From positions 1-11,061 of the forward strand of contig CATMIT010000051.1 of assembly GCA_950069165.1 (NCBI GenBank): a stretch of 11,061 bases of DNA. Direction: 5' to 3'. The stretch's first letter is position 1. Each line of letters starts with the position of its first letter. The notes beneath the pieces are model-generated. The model was not told where the DNA came from and made no database searches. It was given only the letters and a program-made list of their open reading frames with translations. This document shows, in pieces, positions 5,745 to 11,061 of this stretch. This DNA comes from an uncultured Flavobacteriales bacterium (lineage in GTDB: Bacteria; Bacteroidota; Bacteroidia; Flavobacteriales; BACL11). The position numbers were made by a program, and so were the translations under genes.

Positions 5745-6782
5745 TTACTCAAAAATGATCTTTTTCTCTACTTTGCCATTTTCATAAATATAGAATAGGG
5801 GAGTATTGCTTGTTGGTTGAACTTCCCTGCCCAATACATCCACTATTCTAAGAAGCGTTTTGTCTTCAGTATTTTTTTCAATAATAGATGAAATAATTAC
5901 GGAATCCACTTCCAATTTTAAGCCTACAGGCCTATGGTCCGAAATGTTATTATCATAAGCACTCCAACTGCTCATATAATCATCAACCCTTATGCAGGCA
6001 ACCATTGAATTAGGCTTAGAAAAGTCAGCAAATAATTCATCTGAAATTAGGATATGGTCCAAGTGTGAAGGCCAAGTAGGATAAGAAAAATTAGCAGAAT
6101 TGCCAAGAGCAATTGGGAAATCAACAAACCAATAATCAGGAGCGTTTAATAAGGAATTGAAAACATTGTTAGCCGCAGGGTCAGTCAATATATCATTCCA
6201 GTCGCCAACAACAATTACTCTGTCATTAGGAAACATACTATCCGTATAAGTTTTTAGTAAATTTACAGCCATTAACCTTCTGTTTTCTTCATCAGAAGCG
6301 TCGTTAGGATCTATAATTCCATCTCCACAACATTTCAGGTGGTTGTCAATTATTACATAATCTTTATTCATAAAGGTGAGTTCCAATACTTGCGGTGATC
6401 TTGGGAAAGCATTCCAATAGGGCTGAGTAGTATAAATTTCATATTGTGCATTTATCTGTACAGTATTGGTGTTGTACACATAAGCCAATCCTGCAAACCA
6501 ATCGCTTTTAAAATAGCATTCATACCCAGGAATAGTACTCACCACTTGTTTTAAAAGGGTAGTATCGTCAATCTCTTGCAAGGCATATACATCAGCAGCC
6601 AAACTTTGTATGATTGTTTTTACTGAATCGGCAGTAGTTTGTCCATTTTTTGGGAACCATTCAATATTCCAACTTACTACTTCAAAAGTTGAATCCGTTC
6701 CAAAAGATAAATTACTTAAATTCTGGGCAATTATTTGATTTATAAAGCAAATCAGTAGCAGGGAAGTGAGGAAGGTTTTCAT
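5745..6782 (-). CDS. Secreted endonuclease/exonuclease/phosphatase-family protein with T9SS-like tail
   Basis: This is a 345-residue exported metal-dependent hydrolase of the EEP (DNase I-like) superfamily. A Sec signal peptide occupies residues 1-20 (MKTFLTSLLLICFINQIIAQ). Catalytic-fold motifs follow in order: VVSWNIEWFP (35-44) with Asn39, ALQEID (67-72) with metal-ligand Glu70, DNHLKCCGDG (146-155) with His148, VVGDWNDI (191-198) with Asp194/Asn196, HLDHILIS (240-247) and SDHRPV (281-286) with the active-site Asp282-His283 pair. After about 295 comes a linker and a C-terminal tail, LLRIVDVLGREV ... LFYIYENGKVEKKIIFE, of the same type as the surface protein at the window start. The substrate may be DNA, RNA or a phosphoester and cannot be decided. 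The ATG is directly adjacent (0 bp) to the stop of the upstream methyltransferase gene. Confidence 0.88.
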   Translation of the reverse strand: MKTFLTSLLLICFINQIIAQNLSNLSFGTDSTFEVVSWNIEWFPKNGQTTADSVKTIIQSLAADVYALQEIDDTTLLKQVVSTIPGYECYFKSDWFAGLAYVYNTNTVQINAQYEIYTTQPYWNAFPRSPQVLELTFMNKDYVIIDNHLKCCGDGIIDPNDASDEENRRLMAVNLLKTYTDSMFPNDRVIVVGDWNDILTDPAANNVFNSLLNAPDYWFVDFPIALGNSANFSYPTWPSHLDHILISDELFADFSKPNSMVACIRVDDYMSSWSAYDNNISDHRPVGLKLEVDSVIISSIIEKNTEDKTLLRIVDVLGREVQPTSNTPLFYIYENGKVEKKIIFE

Positions 6783-7550
6783 TTACTCCTTCTCACAGAA
6801 ATAAACAATTTCTCCTTTTGGCAGGGCATAGCGTTCCACTAACTCAGGACTTAACTCATTGATAAAATCACTCTCAGTAACTTTAAAACCAGCTGCTGCC
6901 AATTTTTTTCCATAATCCAATCCGAACAATCTTAAATGATCATCTTGCCAATATAACCTCTCCCTTTCCTTTGGGTCGGTTACGCTTTTATCTTCCTTTG
7001 TTTTTGAGTTATTTTTGTCAATTGGCACTTGAAAAATTCCCCAACCACCTGGCTTCATAACCCTATAATATTCACACATAACCTTGTGAGAATTCTCCAC
7101 ATGTTCCAACACATGATTACAAATCACTACATCAAAAGTATTTTCATCAAAGGGGATATCATGCACATCCATTTTTACATCTGCCCAAGGTGAAATTAAA
7201 TCTCCAGTAGTATAATCTAAGTTCTTCATTCCTTTAAAAAGTTTGATAAAACAATATTCAGGAGCAATGTGTAAAAACTTCAAATTATCGGTAAAAAAGT
7301 TAGTTTTCTTTTTCATGTAAAGCCACATCAATCTATGTCTTTCCAAACTCATGCTATCAGGAGCTAATGCATTTTCTCTTGATTTTAATCTTCCGTAAGG
7401 CAATAATTTTCTGTATGTTTTTCCGTTTATAGGGTCTTCAAATTTATTTCCTCTTAAAAAAAGAGAAATTATTTGCAAAAAGAAATGACTTACATGCTGC
7501 AGATAATGTCGTGGGATAATGCGAGTGGCAAGTGATATTATAAATTTCAT
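6783..7550 (-). CDS. Class I SAM-dependent methyltransferase (Methyltransf_11 type)
   Basis: This is a 255-residue protein of unknown substrate. The methyltransferase core starts near residue 88. Strand 1 reads LKFLHIAPE (90-98) in place of the usual GxGxG loop, followed by DYTTGDL (112-118), DVHDIPFDENTFDVVICNHVLEH (128-150, motifs II to IV), YYRVMKPGGW (161-170) and DHLRLFG (204-210). The N-terminal part (37-79) aligns by eye with versions carrying a zinc-ribbon (CPxC ... CPxC-SLERHR), but here the cysteine positions read EDPINGKTYRKLLPYGR and LAPDSMSLERHR, so metal binding is unlikely. A candidate -7 box, TATTTTTG (minus strand, 7578-7571), lies 20 nt before the ATG. The gene sits between a DUF6787-like membrane-protein gene (39 bp upstream) and the nuclease-like gene (0 bp downstream). 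Confidence 0.85.
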   Translation of the reverse strand: MKFIISLATRIIPRHYLQHVSHFFLQIISLFLRGNKFEDPINGKTYRKLLPYGRLKSRENALAPDSMSLERHRLMWLYMKKKTNFFTDNLKFLHIAPEYCFIKLFKGMKNLDYTTGDLISPWADVKMDVHDIPFDENTFDVVICNHVLEHVENSHKVMCEYYRVMKPGGWGIFQVPIDKNNSKTKEDKSVTDPKERERLYWQDDHLRLFGLDYGKKLAAAGFKVTESDFINELSPELVERYALPKGEIVYFCEKE

Positions 7551-7589
7551 CTGTTTTCGTTAAAAGCTGCCAAAAATAAGCAAAGCAAA

Positions 7590-7907
7590 TTATTTTTTAT
7601 CCTTAAATTGCTTAAAACCCATATGAGCAAGCATTTTCTTTTCAAAATTCCAGAAAAATTCAAACTGCCCAAAAAGAGCTCCAACTACTACAATTAAAAC
7701 TTGATAAGTAGGAAAAATAATAGCAATACGGATTGGAATATAAATCCATAAACTTAAAGTGTCAGCATTTGCTCCAACTAGGTTTAAAAGAGGTTTTGCA
7801 ACCCACAGGGCCAATGAGCCAGTTATTGAAAAAACCACTAAAATAATTATAAGCTGAAAGTTAGATTTTATAAGCCATTTTTCTTTTAATTTCTTCATCC
7901 ACTCCAT
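7590..7907 (-). CDS. Small two-helix membrane protein, DUF6787-like
   Basis: The product has 105 residues and no known biochemical role. After a basic N-terminus there are two hydrophobic segments (about 18-44 and 53-78), then a basic, aromatic C-terminal tail (EFFWNFEKKMLAHMGFKQF). The wording SNFQLIIILVVFSITGSLA and IIFPTYQVLIVVVGALFGQF matches my memory of the Bacteroidota-specific family DUF6787. Start choice: the ATG at 7907 lies 4 nt after a candidate -7 box, and a second ATG at 7898 (MKKLKEKW...) has GGAG just upstream and fits the usual family N-terminus. Either is possible, and 7898 may be the real start. It heads a minus-strand group with the methyltransferase and the nuclease-like gene. 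Confidence 0.72.
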   Translation of the reverse strand: MEWMKKLKEKWLIKSNFQLIIILVVFSITGSLALWVAKPLLNLVGANADTLSLWIYIPIRIAIIFPTYQVLIVVVGALFGQFEFFWNFEKKMLAHMGFKQFKDKK

Positions 7908-7911
7908 GGGT

Positions 7912-7919
7912 CAAAAATA
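7912..7919 (-). promoter_or_regulatory. Candidate -7 box (TATTTTTG) for the DUF6787-like gene
   Basis: On the minus strand TATTTTTG fits TAnnTTTG and ends 4 nt before the ATG at 7907 (13 nt before the ATG at 7898). No convincing TTG partner is present at 19-22 nt. The position, between divergent genes, supports a promoter here. Confidence 0.35.
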
Positions 7920-7941
7920 GATTTTAAATCCAAATCATTTC

Positions 7942-7971
7942 TTGTTTTTAAAGAAAAAAAAACTAAATTTG
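7942..7971 (+). promoter_or_regulatory. Bacteroidota-type promoter (TTG-N19-TAAATTTG) for rpmH
   Basis: TTG at 7942-7944 and TAAATTTG at 7964-7971 are separated by exactly 19 nt, which is the consensus spacing of the Bacteroidota primary sigma factor promoter. Transcription should start about 5 nt after the box, leaving a leader of roughly 22-25 nt before the rpmH ATG at 8000. Confidence 0.7.
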
Positions 7972-7999
7972 CAGCCGGAAATAATAAAGAAATAAAGTC

Positions 8000-8158
8000 A
8001 TGCCAAAAAGAACATTTCAACCCTCCAATAAAAAGCGTAAAAATAAACACGGCTTTATGGAGCGTATGTCCTCAAAAGATGGACAAAAAATAATCTCTAG
8101 AAGAAGAGCAAAAGGAAGAAAGCGATTAACGGTTTCTGACGAAATGGGTCATAAATAA
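8000..8158 (+). CDS. rpmH: Large ribosomal subunit protein bL34
   Basis: This 52-codon gene is easy to miss by length. The protein begins MPKRTFQPSNKKRKNKHGF, then reads MERMSSKDGQKIISRRRAKG and RKRL. These are the conserved bL34 elements: KRTFQPS, KHGF, RM-S-DG and RRRAKGRKRL. About 40 percent of residues are Lys or Arg, as expected for a protein buried in 23S rRNA. Length fits Bacteroidota bL34, which carries a short C-terminal extension (TVSDEMGHK here). It has its own promoter and a strong terminator, so it forms a one-gene unit, divergent from the DUF6787-like gene. Confidence 0.96.
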   Translation: MPKRTFQPSNKKRKNKHGFMERMSSKDGQKIISRRRAKGRKRLTVSDEMGHK

Positions 8159-8181
8159 ATGACTATTAACTACTATATGAT

Positions 8182-8213
8182 AGGTGTTGTTTTTTAAACA
8201 ACACCTTTTTTTT
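8182..8213 (+). terminator. Strong Rho-independent terminator after rpmH
   Basis: AGGTGTTGTTT (8182-8192) and AAACAACACCT (8196-8206) form a perfect 11-bp stem with a TTT loop, followed by an uninterrupted run of eight T (8206-8213). It lies 24 nt after the rpmH stop and separates rpmH from carB. Confidence 0.92.
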
Positions 8214-8263
8214 GAGGTTTTTCGTCTTAATAAGATGTTGAAAGTTTCGTTAATCAAATGAAA

Positions 8264-8279
8264 GTGCTAATAATCAAAT
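8264..8279 (+). repeat. Second copy of the GTGCTAATnATCAAAT motif, upstream of carB
   Basis: GTGCTAATAATCAAAT here matches GTGCTAATTATCAAAT at 5202-5217 (loop and right arm of the palindrome after rsmG) at 15 of 16 bases. Locally, TAATCAAAT also occurs twice, at 8251-8259 and 8271-8279, a 20-bp spacing. No full palindrome is formed at this site. Confidence 0.4.
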
Positions 8280-8283
8280 AATG

Positions 8284-8291
8284 TAAATTCG
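8284..8291 (+). promoter_or_regulatory. Weak candidate -7 box (TAAATTCG) for carB
   Basis: TAAATTCG differs from TAnnTTTG at one position and lies 18 nt before the carB ATG. No good TTG element is seen upstream at 19 nt. Because the rpmH terminator is strong, carB needs a promoter between 8214 and 8305, and this is the best candidate seen. Confidence 0.25.
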
Positions 8292-8309
8292 CCTCAGTCA
8301 AAAAACAAG

Positions 8310-11061
8310 ATGCCAAAAAACAATAAATTAAAATCAGTACTAATTATAGGAAGTGGACCCATTGTAATTGGGCAAGCATGTGAGTTTGATTACTCAGGTT
8401 CGCAAGCAGCAAGATCATTGCGTGAGGAAGGAATTGAGGTTTCATTAATCAATTCTAATCCTGCAACTATTATGACCGATAAAGTAGTTGCTAATCATAT
8501 TTACTTAAAACCCATTACTACTGCATCCATCATTGAGATATTAGAAGAAAGAAATATTGATGCTGTTTTGCCAACAATGGGAGGGCAAACTGCCTTGAAC
8601 CTTTGTATTGAAGTAGATGAAAAAGGAATTTGGGAAAAATATGGGGTTGATATTATTGGGGTTGATATTGCTGCTATCCATATAACTGAGGATAGGGAAC
8701 AGTTCCGTAAGTTAATGGATAAGATTGATATTCCTGTTGCGCCTGCTCGTATTGCGACCTCATTTTTAGAAGGAAAAGAAGTAGCACAAGAATTAGGGTT
8801 TCCATTGGTAATCCGTCCTTCATTTACATTGGGTGGAAGTGGAGCTGCATTTGTACATACTAAAGAAGAATTTGAAGATTTATTATCCAAAGGATTACAT
8901 GCTTCACCAATTCATGAGGTATTGATTGATAAAGCAGTACTAGGTTGGAAAGAGTATGAATTAGAGCTTTTACGTGATGATAATGATAATGTAATCATCA
9001 TCTGTAATATTGAGAATTTGGACCCAATGGGAATCCATACAGGAGATTCAATTACGATTGCCCCAGCAATGACTTTGGCAGATACTACTTACCAAAGAAT
9101 GCGCGATATGGCGATTAAAATGATGCGTTCTATTGGTGATTTTGCAGGAGGGTGTAATGTGCAGTTTGCTGTTAATCCTGAAAGAACGGAAGAGATTATT
9201 GCGATTGAGATTAACCCTAGGGTTTCTCGTTCATCAGCTTTGGCCTCCAAGGCAACAGGCTATCCTATTGCAAAAATTGCAAGTAAATTAGCTATTGGTT
9301 ATACTTTGGATGAATTGGATAATCAAATTACAAAATCAACTTCTGCCTTTTTTGAGCCAACTTTGGATTATGTAGTGGTGAAAATTCCTAGATGGAACTT
9401 TGATAAATTTAAAGGTTCGAACACTGAGTTAGGCTTACAAATGAAATCAGTAGGTGAGGTAATGTCTATTGGGCGTTCATTCCAAGAAGCACTTCAAAAA
9501 GCCTGTCAATCCTTAGAGATTGGAAGAAATGGATTAGGGGCTGATGGTAAAGGAGAAACGGATCAAGACAAAATCTTGTATGCATTAAAACACGCAAGTG
9601 GGGATAGAATTTTCAAAGTGTATGATGCCATGCGAATTGGTATTCCTACAAATAAGATACATGAGATAACTAAGATAGATTTTTGGTTTTTGCATCAAAT
9701 TGAAGAGATGGTGGTCATGGAAAAAGAGATTGAGAACTATACGATTGATACTATCCCAACTGATTTGCTTTTGGAAGCAAAGATGAAAGGATATGCTGAT
9801 AGGCAAATAGCCCATTTGGTAAGATGTTTGGAAAGTGCGGTTTATAATAAAAGAAATGCTGAAAATATTAAGCGTGTATACAAGTTAGTAGATACTTGTT
9901 CGGCAGAGTTTAAAGCAGAAACTCCTTATTATTATTCTACTTTTGAGATGCCCAAAGAGGTTGATGGTAAGCAGTTTGCTGAAAATGAAAGTGAGGTAAG
10001 CGATAAGAAAAAAATCATTGTTTTAGGTTCAGGACCGAATAGAATTGGTCAAGGAATTGAGTTTGATTACTCCTGTGTGCATGGAGTTTTAGCAGCAAAA
10101 GAATGTGGTTATGAAACCATTATGATTAATTGTAATCCTGAAACAGTTTCTACTGATTTTGATACAGCTGATAAACTTTATTTTGAGCCTGTTTTTTGGG
10201 AACATATTTATGACATTATTCGCCATGAGAAGCCTGAAGGGGTTATCGTTCAGTTAGGAGGACAGACAGCACTTAAATTGGCTGAAAAATTAGAGCGTTA
10301 CGGTATTAAAATTATGGGAACCTCTTATAATGCATTGGATGTTGCTGAAGATAGAGGAAAGTTCTCAGAACTACTTAAAGAACACAATATTCCTTATCCT
10401 GAATTTGCAGTTGCTGAAACTGCTGAAGATGCCATTGAGATTTCTAAAACTTTAAACTTTCCAATTTTAGTTCGTCCTTCTTATGTACTAGGTGGTCAAG
10501 GGATGAAGATTGTAATTAATGAAGAAGAATTGGAGCATCATATTGTTGACCTTCTGAAAGATATGCCAGGAAATCAAGTGCTTTTAGACCATTATATAGA
10601 CAAAGCCATTGAAGCAGAAGCAGATGCAATTTGCGATGGCGAAAATGTATATATTATCGGAATCATGGAGCATATAGAACCGTGTGGAATTCACTCAGGA
10701 GATTCAAATGCCACATTGCCTGCGTTTAATCTAGGTGATTTGGTGATGCAACAAATTAAAGACCATACAAAAACAATTGCTTTAGAGTTAAAAACGGTTG
10801 GTTTGATCAATGTGCAGTTTGCAATTAAAGATGACATCGTGTATATCATTGAAGCAAATCCAAGAGCCTCTAGAACGGTTCCTTTTATCTCAAAAGCTTA
10901 CAAAGAGCCTTATGTGAATTATGCGACCAAAGTGATGTTGGGAGAGAAAAAAGTAACCGATTTTGATTTCAACCCACAATTAGAAGGCTATGCAATTAAG
11001 CAACCTGTTTTCTCATTTAACAAGTTTCCGAATGTAAATAAAAACTTAGGTCCAGAAATGA
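8310..11061 (+). CDS. carB: Carbamoyl-phosphate synthase large subunit (3' end outside window)
   Basis: CarB makes carbamoyl phosphate from bicarbonate, ATP and the ammonia supplied by CarA, for pyrimidine and arginine synthesis. 917 codons are visible, open to the window edge. The ATG at 8310 is followed by the classic first half: GSGPIVIGQACEFDYSG (15-31), PTMGGQTALN, the ATP-grasp loop RPSFTLGGSGAAF (starting near 169) and IEINPRVSRSS with Mg-ligand positions Glu300 and Asn302. The second half repeats the pattern: GSGPNRIGQGIEFDYS (from 573), VQLGGQTALKL, RPSYVLGGQG and IEANPRASRT with Glu848/Asn850. The internal duplication is the known ancient one of this enzyme. The last visible residues, FNKFPNVNKNLGPEM, are near the end of the second synthetase unit. 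Whether the C-terminal allosteric (MGS-like) domain is present lies beyond the window. No carA is adjacent. Confidence 0.97.
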   Translation, partial: MPKNNKLKSVLIIGSGPIVIGQACEFDYSGSQAARSLREEGIEVSLINSNPATIMTDKVVANHIYLKPITTASIIEILEERNIDAVLPTMGGQTALNLCIEVDEKGIWEKYGVDIIGVDIAAIHITEDREQFRKLMDKIDIPVAPARIATSFLEGKEVAQELGFPLVIRPSFTLGGSGAAFVHTKEEFEDLLSKGLHASPIHEVLIDKAVLGWKEYELELLRDDNDNVIIICNIENLDPMGIHTGDSITIAPAMTLADTTYQRMRDMAIKMMRSIGDFAGGCNVQFAVNPERTEEIIAIEINPRVSRSSALASKATGYPIAKIASKLAIGYTLDELDNQITKSTSAFFEPTLDYVVVKIPRWNFDKFKGSNTELGLQMKSVGEVMSIGRSFQEALQKACQSLEIGRNGLGADGKGETDQDKILYALKHASGDRIFKVYDAMRIGIPTNKIHEITKIDFWFLHQIEEMVVMEKEIENYTIDTIPTDLLLEAKMKGYADRQIAHLVRCLESAVYNKRNAENIKRVYKLVDTCSAEFKAETPYYYSTFEMPKEVDGKQFAENESEVSDKKKIIVLGSGPNRIGQGIEFDYSCVHGVLAAKECGYETIMINCNPETVSTDFDTADKLYFEPVFWEHIYDIIRHEKPEGVIVQLGGQTALKLAEKLERYGIKIMGTSYNALDVAEDRGKFSELLKEHNIPYPEFAVAETAEDAIEISKTLNFPILVRPSYVLGGQGMKIVINEEELEHHIVDLLKDMPGNQVLLDHYIDKAIEAEADAICDGENVYIIGIMEHIEPCGIHSGDSNATLPAFNLGDLVMQQIKDHTKTIALELKTVGLINVQFAIKDDIVYIIEANPRASRTVPFISKAYKEPYVNYATKVMLGEKKVTDFDFNPQLEGYAIKQPVFSFNKFPNVNKNLGPEM

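Noticed and set aside
8501..8890. Minus-strand reading frames inside carB (8501-8890, 9585-9815)
   Set aside because: carB is clearly coding on the plus strand through these segments, and the antisense products have low-complexity or random composition.
1..11061. A defence island, CRISPR array, retron, prophage or transposon
   Set aside because: No reverse transcriptase, nuclease-helicase, toxin-antitoxin, integrase or transposase motif and no regularly spaced short repeats were found; the genes are mostly core functions.

Overview
The window looks like part of a Bacteroidota chromosome, most likely Flavobacteriales. It is AT-rich. Several genes are preceded by a TAnnTTTG promoter -7 box, as used by the Bacteroidota primary sigma factor. 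Two predicted exported proteins end in the same C-terminal tail, of the kind seen on type IX secretion (T9SS) cargo. The housekeeping genes (tgt, lptG-like, rsmG, rpmH, carB) match Bacteroidota versions in length and motifs.

Layout: (1) 1-539 (+) is the C-terminal end of a repetitive Cys-containing surface protein with a T9SS-like tail. (2) 590-2796 (-) is a coupled pair, tgt then an LptF/LptG-type permease. (3) 2858-5178 (+), divergent from tgt, is a tightly packed trio: a family 2 membrane glycosyltransferase, an ECF-like sigma factor and rsmG, with junctions of -1 and 0 bp. (4) 5179-5744 is a gene-free convergent region holding a long imperfect palindrome, a fragment resembling a dispersed repeat, a less AT-rich stretch of unknown nature and a 31-bp imperfect direct repeat. 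(5) 5745-7907 (-) runs DUF6787-like membrane protein, class I SAM methyltransferase, secreted endonuclease/exonuclease/phosphatase-family protein with the same T9SS-like tail. (6) 8000-8158 (+) is rpmH (52 aa) with a textbook Bacteroidota promoter and a perfect 11-bp-stem terminator. (7) 8310 to the window end (+) is carB, open through the edge.

How the genes relate: the functions are mostly core ones (queuosine in tRNA, LPS transport, 16S rRNA m7G, ribosomal protein L34, carbamoyl phosphate synthesis). The two T9SS-like cargo proteins are the accessory, surface-directed part. I do not see a defence system, CRISPR array, transposase, tRNA or rRNA, and I do not claim a new multi-gene system. 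The observations most worth checking are the loss of the zinc-binding cysteines in Tgt, -7 boxes only 4-5 nt upstream of three start codons (possible leaderless mRNAs), and the structured or repeated DNA in 5179-5744, one motif of which recurs upstream of carB.
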